NCBI GenBank assembly: GCA_965215165.1
Contig: CBDCCX010000006.1
Coordinates: 2,914,001-2,978,000, forward strand
Length of the DNA: 64,000 nucleotides
Direction: 5' to 3'
Origin: JANQRZ01 sp965215165
GTDB taxonomy: Bacteria > Bacteroidota > Rhodothermia > Rhodothermales > JANQRZ01
Shown here: piece by piece, positions 33,991 to 42,310 of the stretch
Layout: each line of letters opens with the position of its first letter
Numbering within the stretch: the first letter of the stretch is position 1
Position numbers and translations under genes: made by a program
Notes under the pieces: model-generated
The model's database searches: none
The model's input: the letters and a program-made list of their open reading frames with translations, nothing else
Told to the model about the DNA's origin: nothing

Positions 33991-34491
33991 ATGAGCCGAG
34001 CGTTCACCAAAGAAGACTCGGGCGGCGGGCCGGTGATGATCCCGCCCCGCGCCCCGCTCCCGCCGGGCGCGACGAACTACGTCACGGCCCGTGGCCTCGC
34101 CCTGCTCCACGCCGAGCGCGACGAGCTAGAGGCCGAGCGCACCGCCCTCGACGCCGTGGAGGACGAGGACGAGCGGAAGCGCTCGCTCGCCGTCAACACC
34201 GGTCGCCTCGCTGACCTCGAAGCCCGTCTCACCACGGCTCGAGTCCTCGAGCACGATCCGCTCCCCGACGAGGTCCGCTTCGGCGCAACCGTTACGCTCG
34301 CCACCCCGTCCGGCGACGAGCGCCGCTTCACCATCGTCGGCGTCGACGAAGCCGCGACGGCCCCGGACCGCGTCGCCTTCTTCGCCCCGATTGCTCGCGC
34401 TGTCACCGGGCAGAAGGTGGGCGACACGATCACGCTCCAGACCCCGCGCGGCGAGGAGGTGCTTACGGTCACGGCGATTGCTTACGAGTGA
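33991..34491 (+). CDS. GreA/GreB-family transcription elongation factor
   Basis: This 166-residue protein starts MSRAFTKEDSGGG, as in many GreB-like factors. The N-terminal coiled coil (about 40-78) carries an acidic turn (DAVEDEDERKRSLAVNTG) that is shorter than the GreA tip. The C-terminal FKBP-like domain has ATVTLATPSGDERRFTIVGV and PIARAVTGQKVGDTITLQTP. Gre factors rescue backtracked RNA polymerase. The tip differs from the canonical D-x2-E pair, so cleavage activity may differ. Confidence 0.82.
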   Translation: MSRAFTKEDSGGGPVMIPPRAPLPPGATNYVTARGLALLHAERDELEAERTALDAVEDEDERKRSLAVNTGRLADLEARLTTARVLEHDPLPDEVRFGATVTLATPSGDERRFTIVGVDEAATAPDRVAFFAPIARAVTGQKVGDTITLQTPRGEEVLTVTAIAYE

Positions 34492-34584
34492 TCGCGGCGG
34501 CACTCGTCCGTCGCCTGTCCGTTATGGTCCGACGCGTCGCGGTCGCTAAGGACGACGCGGCGGCGTGGGAGGTAGCGTCCGTCG

Positions 34585-34683
34585 TCAAGGTTCAGCCGCA
34601 GCCCGTGCTTACGCCGCAATTTTGGCAGGAATGGTACGCGTCGGCGCGGATCGTGATGCCGCTGCAGTTGGGTCAGGCGGAAG
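34585..34683 (-). pseudogene. Decayed copy of the nrdJ 3' end
   Basis: These 99 bases align without gaps to the last 99 bases around the nrdJ stop (36842-36940), at roughly 80% identity by eye. On the minus strand it still reads PNCSGITIRADAYHSCQNCG then VSTGCG-stop, against CPNCGGITIRAGACYSCPNC and GASTGCG-stop in nrdJ. An in-frame stop precedes it, so it is a relic. The rest of 34492-34692 holds no gene. Confidence 0.8.
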
Positions 34684-34692
34684 CGTTCTACA

Positions 34693-34905
34693 CTACGCGG
34701 CCCGGCCAAGAGGTGGCATTTGCGAGAGCGAAATGGATGTCAGGTCGGCCCTCTCGCTCGCGTGTTCTATCGTCAATCCGATGATATGCCCCTCAACGTC
34801 ATAATCCAGCAAGAGGTCACGCTCTACCTCGGCGGTGTCGGCGCTCTGCCCCTCGCGAAGAGCGATGTAGAGCGTGTCGGTATCTGGAAAGTACTCAAAC
34901 GTCAT
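34693..34905 (-). CDS. DUF2283 protein
   Basis: This is a 70-residue protein: FEYFPDTDTLYIALREGQSA, then VERDLLLDYDVEGHIIGLTI, the DUF2283 pattern. It overlaps the gene upstream by 4 bases (ATGA), so the two are translationally coupled. DUF2283 proteins often pair with DUF4258-like proteins in putative toxin-antitoxin modules; here it would be the antitoxin partner. No activity is shown. Confidence 0.75.
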   Translation of the reverse strand: MTFEYFPDTDTLYIALREGQSADTAEVERDLLLDYDVEGHIIGLTIEHASERADLTSISLSQMPPLGRAA

Positions 34906-35144
34906 GACTCGGGGGGGTCGGGAGGTCTGTAGCTGCGGTCCGGGAAGGCGTTGTGCAGCTTCCCGGCCTCGGTAATGACGCGTAGGTGCTTGCCGAGTTC
35001 TGGAATGTAGCGCCAGTACCGGATGCGCCCGTCGGACTGTACTTCTGTGGTCTCGGGATCGGCTATGGCCTGCTCACACCATTCTAGCTTGAGGTAGGCG
35101 CGCTTGACGAGGACCACGTCCCTGAAATAATGAGTTTGCTTCAT
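34902..35144 (-). CDS. DUF4258-like small protein, partner of DUF2283
   Basis: This is an 80-residue protein with KLEWCEQAIADPETTEVQSD, then GRIRYWRYIPELGKHLRVIT. The EWCE...P and R-Y-W-x-Y-I-P-E-x-G-K-x-L-R-V segments match small proteins usually encoded next to DUF2283. It may be the toxin of a pair. The run of basic residues suggests RNA or DNA contact. Confidence 0.6.
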   Translation of the reverse strand: MKQTHYFRDVVLVKRAYLKLEWCEQAIADPETTEVQSDGRIRYWRYIPELGKHLRVITEAGKLHNAFPDRSYRPPDPPES

Positions 35145-35175
35145 GAGAGCTAAGTCTCCGTTTCACCCCGCGCCC

Positions 35176-35210
35176 GTCATTGCGAGGAGCGCAGCGACGC
35201 GGCAATCTCC
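35176..35210. repeat. Dispersed short palindrome (CATTGCGAGGAGC type)
   Basis: GTCATTGCGAGGAGCGCAGC is followed by GACGCGGCAATCTCC, with ATTGC/GCAAT forming an inverted repeat. This motif is found scattered in intergenic regions of many unrelated genomes. It separates the DUF4258-like gene from the DUF262 gene. Confidence 0.6.
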
Positions 35211-35249
35211 TACCGTTTGCTCCCTTTCCAAGAAGCAGGTTCATTCTTG

Positions 35250-36794
35250 TTAATCTTTGCTGAGAGTATTTAACAGGCGGGCGAGATCAGCTTCCAACGC
35301 TCCGAGGAGATTCGCTTGCACGAGAGTAAACGTGTGGGGGTCCACTGACTCGGGCGTGTGAGCACCAGAGTACTTTCTGAACACCTCGGCCAGATCCGTT
35401 CTCTTCTTAGCGACTTTCCCGGCTTTACCGTGATCCACGTCATGTTCGTTTAGCGTGCGAAGAGCATTCACGTCCTGGAATGAGCCAATCGGTTGCATGG
35501 TGTCTAGGCGTGTGCCTACCCCTTCCTTGAACAGGAAATACAAACCCTCAATGAACGACTTGTAGCTATCAATGTCATCCGTATGACTATCCAAGCCTGA
35601 GGCTAGAACAGAGAGCGTCTTATTCGTCGGTTTGAAAAGGTCTTTCCCATGCTTAGCAGCGTGAACCTCATTAATTTGAGATACTAAGAGCTTAATAGCG
35701 TCAGATGATTCTTTGATGCTTTGAGCTAGCCCGCCCGAAATAGAGGCGCTGCTCTGGAATGCGGAGTAAAAGTCAGGATGGTATTGAAAAAGTTTCTTGA
35801 GGAGAATATCATTTCTGGTCCGTGGACCTGTTCTGACGTTAGCATTAACCGTCTTCTGAAATCGCAGGTAATCGTTATCTGTTGCTTCCTGCCCTTTTTC
35901 TACCTGTTCTGCCAGCCCAGATAAGAAGGTCTTGATGAACGAAGCCAAATGTTTGTGCTGTTCTTTTTCCAAACCTGACCTCATCAGGTGGCACGTAAGA
36001 GTAACGACAGATTGAACGAGAGTCCTGTTGCGCAACAGTTTTTCTGGATGAGCAAGGTTCCTGTTCAGAATATCCAGTGCACCTTTGACCCTCTTGGCTA
36101 CTGCTGAATTCCCGGAAAACGCCTTGTTGTCCTCGAATACTTTTTTGACATCGTCAAGTCGAAGCCCGGCGTCCAGCCCTTCGATCTCCAAAGTTACAAC
36201 CTTGGCCAGAATATCGAAGTAGGCATATCGCTTATTTGAGATAGGGGTGACTTCCGAAAAAAAGTCATGTTTGGCTACTCGGACGCAATAATCTCGAAGC
36301 TTGCTGTGAACAGCATTTAGCTTCTCACTGGTATTAAGTCGAAGGCCCTCTTGCAAGCGCAGAAAGAACTCCTTCTGATCCTCTTCGCTCGCTTCAGTTA
36401 TCTCGTCATACTCCAATTCGTAGTCATCAAATGCATCCATTATGTCGTCTGAAAGATCTTTATGGGTTTTTCCACCGAAAACCTTTTGTGATTCTTTACT
36501 CAGTTCTAAGTCACCATCGAAAAATTCCCATATAGCAATTAGACGTTGCTGTCCATCCAGGACCTCAAACTCTTCTGGAGTGTCTGACGTTTTGTGAAAA
36601 TAGAGCTTCGGAAGCCTCCAGCCTCTCAGAATAGAATCTATCAGTTTCTGCTTCTGTTTGGTATTCCAGACCTCCTCTCTCTGCCACTCCGGGATCTCAT
36701 ATCTGTCGCGCCGTTTATAAATCTTATCTAGCGCACGGCTTTTGGCAATCATCTTCATAGCATGGAGGTTTAAGTGCAGAGGTATAAAAGACAA
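35250..36794 (-). CDS. DUF262 (GmrSD/ParB-like) domain protein
   Basis: This is a 514-residue protein. The N-terminal DUF262 domain (about 15-190) has YEIPEWQREEVWNTKQKQKL, then LPKLYFHK and the nucleotide-binding motif EVLDGQQRLIAIWEFF (DGQQR). The C-terminal half is helical and of unknown family, with no HNH (DUF1524) domain, so it is not a complete GmrSD-type enzyme. The gene is markedly AT-richer than its neighbours, indicating acquisition. DUF262 proteins commonly act in anti-phage defence; that is inference here. An ATG 36 bases further in is an alternative start. Confidence 0.75.
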   Translation of the reverse strand: MSFIPLHLNLHAMKMIAKSRALDKIYKRRDRYEIPEWQREEVWNTKQKQKLIDSILRGWRLPKLYFHKTSDTPEEFEVLDGQQRLIAIWEFFDGDLELSKESQKVFGGKTHKDLSDDIMDAFDDYELEYDEITEASEEDQKEFFLRLQEGLRLNTSEKLNAVHSKLRDYCVRVAKHDFFSEVTPISNKRYAYFDILAKVVTLEIEGLDAGLRLDDVKKVFEDNKAFSGNSAVAKRVKGALDILNRNLAHPEKLLRNRTLVQSVVTLTCHLMRSGLEKEQHKHLASFIKTFLSGLAEQVEKGQEATDNDYLRFQKTVNANVRTGPRTRNDILLKKLFQYHPDFYSAFQSSASISGGLAQSIKESSDAIKLLVSQINEVHAAKHGKDLFKPTNKTLSVLASGLDSHTDDIDSYKSFIEGLYFLFKEGVGTRLDTMQPIGSFQDVNALRTLNEHDVDHGKAGKVAKKRTDLAEVFRKYSGAHTPESVDPHTFTLVQANLLGALEADLARLLNTLSKD

Positions 36795-36817
36795 CCGGCT
36801 TCAATAGATGAAGCCGG
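36780..36817 (-). terminator. Terminator-like hairpin after nrdJ
   Basis: CCGGCTTCA and TGAAGCCGG form a 9-bp stem with a short loop. On the minus strand it is followed by TTGTCTTTTATACC. It lies 32 bases after the nrdJ stop and just before the DUF262 start. Confidence 0.6.
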
Positions 36818-36848
36818 GCATCCAATGTCCTAATGATTCATTCAAGAA

Positions 36849-39800
36849 TCAACCGCAGCCCGTGGACGCTCCGCAGTTCGGGCAACTGTAGCACGCGCCG
36901 GCGCGGATGGTGATGCCGCCGCAGTTGGGGCAGGCGGGGGCGTCCTCCTGGTTGCGGAACGCGGTCTTCTGCGCGGGCTGTGCCGCGCCGCCCCGGTCGG
37001 CGGTCTGCATGAAGATGTCGACGGTCTGGCCGACGAGCGGGCCGGGCGTGCTCGGCCCCTCGAACATGCTCATCTGGACTTCGTCGGCAGCAGGGCCGCT
37101 GCGGTCCACCTCGGCCGCAACGGCTGCGCTAGGGTTTCCGGCACCCTCCCCGACGTCGTCGGTGATCGAGGGCGACTCGGACTCTGGCGCGGCGTGGCCG
37201 AGGAACTTGACCGAGCAGTACCGGAAGATGTAGTCCATGATGGACTTCGCGATCGGCACCCGGGGGTTGTTGGTGAACCCGGCCGGCTCGAAGCGCATGT
37301 GGGAGAACTTGGCGCACAGGTCCTCGAGCGGGACGCCGTACTGGAGCGCGAGGCTGATGGCCGTGGCGAAGGCGTCCATCATGCCGCTGACGGTCGAGCC
37401 CTGTTTCGCCATCGTGATGAAGATCTCGCCGGGCAGGCTGGTGTCCGGGTAGAGGCCGATGTGGAGGTAGCCCTCGTGGCCCGCGATGGAGAACTTGTGG
37501 GTGATCGACGGGCGCTCGTCGGGGAGCCGCTTGCGGATGGGCTGGTAGACGACGCGCTCGATGACCTCCGCCTCGCCGAGGACGGCGTCCTTCATCGCCC
37601 CGTCGCCGGACAGCTCGACGTCTTTGTTCTTCGTGTTGCCGCCTTCCTTGGTCGAGAGCGGCTGGCTGCGCTTCGAGTTCTCGCGGTAGATGGCGACGGC
37701 CTTGAGGCCGAGCTCCCACCCTTGCTGGTACGCGCCCGCGATGTCCTCGGGCGTGGCGCTCTCGGGCAGGTTGACGGTCTTCGAGATCGCGCCGGAGATG
37801 AACGGCTGGCAGGCGGCCATCATCTTGATATGCCCGGCGTAGTGGATCGAGCGCTCGCCGTTGTGCGGCTTGAAGGCGCAGTCGAAGACGGGCAGGTGCT
37901 CGTCGCGCAGCGCGGGCGCGCCCTCGATGGTGTCGTGCTCGTCGATGTAGGCCAGAATCTCCTGCCGCTCCGACTCGGTGTAGCCGAGCGCAGTCAGGGC
38001 GTAGTCGACCGACTGGTTGACGATCTTCATCATGCCGTCGCCCTTGCCGGCCAGGAGCTTGTACTTGACGAGCGCGATGTCGGGCTCGATGCCCGTCGTG
38101 TCGCAGTCCATCATGAACCCGATCGTGCCGGTCGGTGCCAAGACCGTCGCCTGGGCGTTGCGGTAGCCATACGCCTCGCCGAGCGCGACCATCCGGTCGG
38201 CGGACTCTTGCGCCGCCTCGCGGAGGTAGGCCGGGCAACTCGGGTCGATGCCGGCGACGGCGTCGCGGTGCATCCGCATCACCTCGAGGAACGGCTCTCG
38301 GTTCTTCTCGAACCCGTTGAAGGGGCCGATCTTCTCGTTGGCCGCGATCTCGGCCGAGCGGGCGTAGCCCTCGCAGTGCTCGATCGCCATGAGGGCGGCG
38401 GCGACGGCGCGGCCCTCGTCGGAGTCGTAGGGCAGGCCCATCGACATCAAGAGCGCGCCGAGGTTGGCGAAGCCGAGCCCGAGCGGCCGGTAGTCGTGCG
38501 AGTTGCGGGCGATCTGGTCGGACGGGTAGCCCGCGTTGTCGACCAGGATCTCCTGCGCGGTCAGGAAGAGACGCGAGGCGGCGCGGAAGCGCTCGACGTC
38601 GAACGTGCCGTCCTCGGTCTGGAACTTGCGCAGGTTGAGGGACGCGAGGTTGCACGCCGAGTTGTCGAGGAACATGTACTCGGAGCAGTTATGCACGGCC
38701 ACGCCGTTCGCGGCGAAGTGGCTCGTGGCCGGCTCCGTAAGGTCGTACACTGGCTCGACGCCGAGCAGCACGAGGCTGTCGACGCGGTCGACCAGGCGGT
38801 CGCGGTAGGTCTTGACGCGGGCATTGAGCGCGCGGAGCTGCGCGCCCTTGTCGCTCTCCTCCATGAATCCGATGGCCCGCTGGAAGCGCATCCGGCTGGA
38901 TCGGCAGACGCGGAGGCTGTGCATCTGCTCGATGCGCCGCTCGCGGAGGTCGTCGCCGACCGGGAGGAGGGCCGTCATCTTGCCGAGCGGGCGGCGGTCG
39001 CGGACGATCTTCGAGCGGATGCCGAAGCTCAGCAGCAGGAGCTGCACCTGGTGCAGCAGCGTCTCGCTGGTCGAGTTGAGGCCAACGTACTGGCTCCGCG
39101 CGCCGTAGTCGACCACGACCCCGGCGGCGGTGAAGAGGCCCCGCAGGAGGGCGGCGGTCGCCTCGCGGTCGAGCCGGAGGGCGCGCTCGGTCAGGCGCTG
39201 GGCCGAGGTCTCGCCGTCGGGCGCGGCGAAGGCGGCGAGCATCCGCTGCACGGCCGCGGCCGAGGCGACGGTCGCCCGGCGCTCGGCCACGAGCACGCCG
39301 CCGCCTGCGCCGAACGAGGCGTCCTCCTGGACCACCTCGCCCAAGCGCCGGGCCACGACGCCGGCCTTCTCGGTCACAGCGCTCTCCCACACGTCCGCCG
39401 TCGCCCCGTCGCTGCCGGTCATGTCGCTCCGGCTCAGCATCAGGCCGACGAACTCGGCGGTCTCGTCCGGAAGCGCCTCAATGCCGAAGGGCGAGGGGGT
39501 GAGGCGGACGACGTCGTCGCGCGTCAGCTCGCAGGCGGGCACGTCGCCGCGGTTCTCGGTCCACACGCGGTGGTCTGCGGTGAGGCGCAGCTCGTAGCCG
39601 GCCTTGGTGCGGAGGCGGTAGACCGGCTTCATCCCGGTCTCGATGATCCGGGTGGTCGCGTGCAGCTCGCCGTCGAGGCCGACGACCTGCGGCGTGCTCC
39701 CGACCAGGCTGTCGATCCGGCGGAGGCCGTCCTCGGTGGCGACAAGCGTGTCGCCGGTGACGCACGGGTTCGAGGAGTTGATCGGGGCGGAGGCGGGGCA

Positions 39801-40934
39801 GGTGTGCCAGCGCTGGATCGTGTCCTCGTACTGGAGGCCGGGGTCGCCGCAGACCCACGTCCCCTCGGCGATCTGCGCCATGATCTCGCGCGCCGAGACG
39901 GTCTCGACGGTCTCCTTGGTCGTGACGGCGCGGAGCGCGTAGGGCGTGTCCGAGGCCGCGGCCTGCATGAAGGCGTCGTCGACGCGGACGGACTGGTTGA
40001 CGTTCTGGAAGGCGACCGACCCGTAGGCTGGGCCGTTGAAGGAGCCGTCGTAGCCCTGCTCGATGAGGGCGTGGGCCTTACGCTCCTCGTTCATCTTGGC
40101 CGCCACGAACTCGCGGATGTCCGGGTGCCACGACTTCAGCGTCTGCATGATCGCCGCGCGGCGCGTCTTACCGCCCGACTTGATCGTGCCGCCCGTCGCG
40201 TCCTGGACCTTCATAAACGAGACCGGGCCGGAGGGGACGCCGCCGCCGGAGAGCTTCTCGCTCGTTGAGCGGAGCGTGCTCCAGTCCGCCCCGACGCCCG
40301 AGCCGAACTTGAAGAGCCGCGCCGACTCCTCCATCAGCTTCCAGATGTCGTCGATCGAGTCGTTGACGGCGATGATGAAGCACGCGCTCGCCTGCGGGCG
40401 CTCGTAGGGGTCGATGGACTGGATGGTGTCGGTCTCGCGGTCCCAGCCCCAGATGGTCTTGCCGCCGCTGTCGCGGACGCTGTACTGGTGGTGCAGACCG
40501 ACGTTGAACCAGACGGGCGAGTTGAACGCGCCGTACTGGTTGGCGCAGAGCCACGTCAGCTCGTCGTAGAACGTCTCGGCGTCGGCGTCGGTGGCGAAGT
40601 AGCCCTGAGCCTGGCCCCAGTCGGCGATGGTGCGGGTGACGCGGTGGACGAGCTGCTTGAGGCTGTACTCGCGCCGGCCGTCGGCGGGGGAGCCGTTGCC
40701 GGCGGCGATGTCGCCGTAGAAGTACTTGGAGGCGACGACGTTCGCCGCGAGCTGGCTCCACGAGGCCGGGAACTCGACGTCCTTCTGCTCGAAGATGACC
40801 TCGCCGGTGTGGCTCTTGATGGCCGTGTCCCTCGTCTCCCAAGCGAGGCTGTCGAGGGGAGCGTCGCCCGAGGTGGAAAAGGTTCGGTCGACGGAGAGGC
40901 CGTGGGCTGGGGAGGGCACGTTCTTGCGAGACAT
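36849..40934 (-). CDS. nrdJ: Adenosylcobalamin-dependent (class II) ribonucleotide reductase with intein
   Basis: The 1361-residue precursor contains a 359-residue intein; the spliced enzyme would be 1002 residues. It reduces ribonucleotides to deoxyribonucleotides using an AdoCbl-generated thiyl radical. Landmarks are FNSPVWFNVGL, GSGVGADWSTLRS, the intein site in the NSSNP/CSEYMFLD loop, ACNLASLNLRKF, the finger-loop region with PTGTIGFMMDCDTTGIEPD, and a C-terminal zinc ribbon (CPNC-x11-CPNC, ending GCG) that re-reduces the active site. NrdR-like boxes lie about 100 bases upstream, a terminator follows, and a relic of its 3' end lies 2.3 kb away. Confidence 0.95.
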   Translation of the reverse strand: MSRKNVPSPAHGLSVDRTFSTSGDAPLDSLAWETRDTAIKSHTGEVIFEQKDVEFPASWSQLAANVVASKYFYGDIAAGNGSPADGRREYSLKQLVHRVTRTIADWGQAQGYFATDADAETFYDELTWLCANQYGAFNSPVWFNVGLHHQYSVRDSGGKTIWGWDRETDTIQSIDPYERPQASACFIIAVNDSIDDIWKLMEESARLFKFGSGVGADWSTLRSTSEKLSGGGVPSGPVSFMKVQDATGGTIKSGGKTRRAAIMQTLKSWHPDIREFVAAKMNEERKAHALIEQGYDGSFNGPAYGSVAFQNVNQSVRVDDAFMQAAASDTPYALRAVTTKETVETVSAREIMAQIAEGTWVCGDPGLQYEDTIQRWHTCPASAPINSSNPCVTGDTLVATEDGLRRIDSLVGSTPQVVGLDGELHATTRIIETGMKPVYRLRTKAGYELRLTADHRVWTENRGDVPACELTRDDVVRLTPSPFGIEALPDETAEFVGLMLSRSDMTGSDGATADVWESAVTEKAGVVARRLGEVVQEDASFGAGGGVLVAERRATVASAAAVQRMLAAFAAPDGETSAQRLTERALRLDREATAALLRGLFTAAGVVVDYGARSQYVGLNSTSETLLHQVQLLLLSFGIRSKIVRDRRPLGKMTALLPVGDDLRERRIEQMHSLRVCRSSRMRFQRAIGFMEESDKGAQLRALNARVKTYRDRLVDRVDSLVLLGVEPVYDLTEPATSHFAANGVAVHNCSEYMFLDNSACNLASLNLRKFQTEDGTFDVERFRAASRLFLTAQEILVDNAGYPSDQIARNSHDYRPLGLGFANLGALLMSMGLPYDSDEGRAVAAALMAIEHCEGYARSAEIAANEKIGPFNGFEKNREPFLEVMRMHRDAVAGIDPSCPAYLREAAQESADRMVALGEAYGYRNAQATVLAPTGTIGFMMDCDTTGIEPDIALVKYKLLAGKGDGMMKIVNQSVDYALTALGYTESERQEILAYIDEHDTIEGAPALRDEHLPVFDCAFKPHNGERSIHYAGHIKMMAACQPFISGAISKTVNLPESATPEDIAGAYQQGWELGLKAVAIYRENSKRSQPLSTKEGGNTKNKDVELSGDGAMKDAVLGEAEVIERVVYQPIRKRLPDERPSITHKFSIAGHEGYLHIGLYPDTSLPGEIFITMAKQGSTVSGMMDAFATAISLALQYGVPLEDLCAKFSHMRFEPAGFTNNPRVPIAKSIMDYIFRYCSVKFLGHAAPESESPSITDDVGEGAGNPSAAVAAEVDRSGPAADEVQMSMFEGPSTPGPLVGQTVDIFMQTADRGGAAQPAQKTAFRNQEDAPACPNCGGITIRAGACYSCPNCGASTGCG
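38688..39764 (-). other. Intein in NrdJ (residues 391-749), degenerate LAGLIDADG endonuclease
   Basis: It starts with Cys391 (CVTGDTLVATEDG, block A) and has block B LTADHRVWT, ending with block F/G VYDLTEPATSHFAANGVAVHN followed by Cys+1 of the extein, the expected splice residues. The middle resembles a LAGLIDADG endonuclease (LLRGLFTAAGVVVDYG, then SETLLHQVQLLLLSFGIRSK). The catalytic acidic residue of the second motif is changed (TAAG for the usual ADG), and the first motif (VGLMLSRSDM) is also abnormal. Splicing looks intact, homing lost. Insertion at a conserved RNR loop is common for inteins. Confidence 0.9.
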
Positions 40935-41033
40935 GGATGGAGGCCGTTATTGATCGTAGGGGCGAGGACGGTTCGCGCAGGGCGTATCTGGTAAATAACG
41001 AGCCGCGTCCGCCTTCTGCAAGTCAACTTGCCC

Positions 41034-41070
41034 ACACGATATCTACAGCCGTGCACACCGTTTTCTGCAG
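41034..41070 (-). promoter_or_regulatory. Two NrdR-box-like sites upstream of nrdJ
   Basis: Plus-strand ACACGATATCTACAG (41034-41048) and ACACCGTTTTCTGCAG (41055-41070) resemble the NrdR palindrome acaCwAtATaTwGtgt. Their centres are about 21 bp apart, two helical turns, as NrdR tetramers require. They lie 100-140 bases before the nrdJ start. The second box is weak. Confidence 0.5.
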
Positions 41071-41343
41071 ACTTGTCCACACCGCCCTACCACACCGAGG
41101 CAGGGCTGGCGCCACCCAATCGGTGATTCGATGTCCGTTATTCTGATCCATGCACCATGCGACGGTGTGTGTGGATAACCTCGTCTCGCCGCGCCAGCCC
41201 TGGCCAGGAACAATAACAGCCCTCCGTCCAGGCCGATAACGGGTATCGCGCGGCTTGTAAGGCACCGTCTTCGGACAGCGCCGACGGCTGAACCGCCCGC
41301 TCGCCACGCGCTCACAGGCTCGGCGCAGACCGGCACGCCGGGG

Positions 41344-41509
41344 CTAAGGGCCTATCCGGAAAGTCGGCTTGACCAGCGGAGCCTGAGCGAACGGCTCCTG
41401 CGCAAGGCGCGCGAAGCAGACGATGCGCCAGCATCGGCGATGCAGCGCAACGCCGCGCAGGGACCGTGCAGCCAGGCGCAGCCGAGAGGGCTTTTCGAAT
41501 AGGCCCTAA
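41344..41509. mobile_element. IS5-type MITE 1, flanked by CTAA
   Basis: Terminal inverted repeats GGGCCTATCCGGAAAG and CTTTTCGAATAGGCCC lie between 4-bp direct repeats CTAA (41344-41347 and 41506-41509). The right CTAA contains the TAG stop of the RidA gene (minus strand). The length is about 160 bp, with no gene inside. The ends resemble those of IS5-group elements of the IS1031 type. The remaining bases of the 40935-41505 gap hold only the nrdJ upstream region. Confidence 0.65.
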
Positions 41510-41910
41510 GAACCGTCGAACGCACCGGCGATGAGCGCGTCGGCCTCGATCTCTACGAGCAGGGCCGGGTCCACGAGGGCCGAGACCTCGACGAGCGTAG
41601 ACGCTGGGCGGATATCGCGGAAGACTTCGCCGTGGGCGCGGCCGACCTCCTCCCAGCGCGAGGCGTCGGTGACGTAGATCCGCGTTCGCACGACATCGCC
41701 GAAGTCAGCACCGGCTCGGCGGAGCGCGGCCCCGATGTTGCGAAGCGCCTGCACGGCCTGCTCGTAGGCGTCGCCCGGTGCCACCACGTCGCCGTTCTCG
41801 TCCGTTGCCGTGGTTCCGGCGACCCAGACGAACGGGCCGACGCGGACGGCGCGGGCGTACCCGACGACCGGCTCCCACGCGGCCCCGCTCGAGAAGACGG
41901 TTCGTTTCAT
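41506..41910 (-). CDS. RidA/YjgF family protein
   Basis: This is a 134-residue trimeric-fold protein. AVRVGPFVWVAGTTATDENG is the N-terminal region, DVVRTRIYVTDASRWEEVG carries the Arg characteristic of RidA-type imine deaminases, and PASTLVEVSALVDPALLVEIEADA is the C-terminal signature (with E in place of the frequent R/E pairs). Hydrolysis of reactive enamines/imines is the family role. Its stop codon lies within the target repeat of MITE 1. Confidence 0.85.
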   Translation of the reverse strand: MKRTVFSSGAAWEPVVGYARAVRVGPFVWVAGTTATDENGDVVAPGDAYEQAVQALRNIGAALRRAGADFGDVVRTRIYVTDASRWEEVGRAHGEVFRDIRPASTLVEVSALVDPALLVEIEADALIAGAFDGS

Positions 41911-41949
41911 CGAGACGGGGGCCGGGTCGGACGGCGAGCGGCGAGTTGC

Positions 41950-42168
41950 TTAGAAGTCATCGTCGTCAAAGACGAGATCGTCGTCCTCGAGATCGCCGTC
42001 CTCGAACTCTTCGTCCTCGAGGTCCGCCTCGTCGAAGTCGTCCTCGTCGAGGTCTAGGTCGTCTTCATTGAGGTCCAGGTCCTCGTCGTCAAGGTCCAGG
42101 TCGTCGTCGAACTCGGTATCGTCGGGGGAGGGGGAGGCGAGTGGCGTCGCCAGAGCGTGCGGGGTCAT
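41950..42168 (-). CDS. Very acidic low-complexity protein
   Basis: This is a 72-residue protein in which more than half the residues of the last 55 are Asp or Glu, arranged as near repeats of DLDLDEDD (DDDLDLDDEDLDLNEDDLDL, then DEDDFDEADLEDEEFEDGDL). There is no hydrophobic segment. It could be disordered and bind cations or basic partners. The opposite strand has no better gene. Expression is not proven. It lies between RidA and a divergent conserved gene. Confidence 0.5.
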   Translation of the reverse strand: MTPHALATPLASPSPDDTEFDDDLDLDDEDLDLNEDDLDLDEDDFDEADLEDEEFEDGDLEDDDLVFDDDDF

Positions 42169-42310
42169 GGCATGATCGGCTGGCAGGTGGAGGAGGGCCG
42201 GGCGAAACTTCGAGCCGTCTTGGCAGCGTCCCCGGCGGTGGGATGGTAGTTTACGAAGCTCGTCCCCGTTTGCACCACACCACGCCTGAGAAAACGCACG
42301 ACCACGCCCT

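Noticed and set aside
40990..41340. A cobalamin riboswitch before the B12-dependent reductase
   Set aside because: I found no B12-box-like core in the upstream region; only NrdR-like boxes and a MITE are visible.
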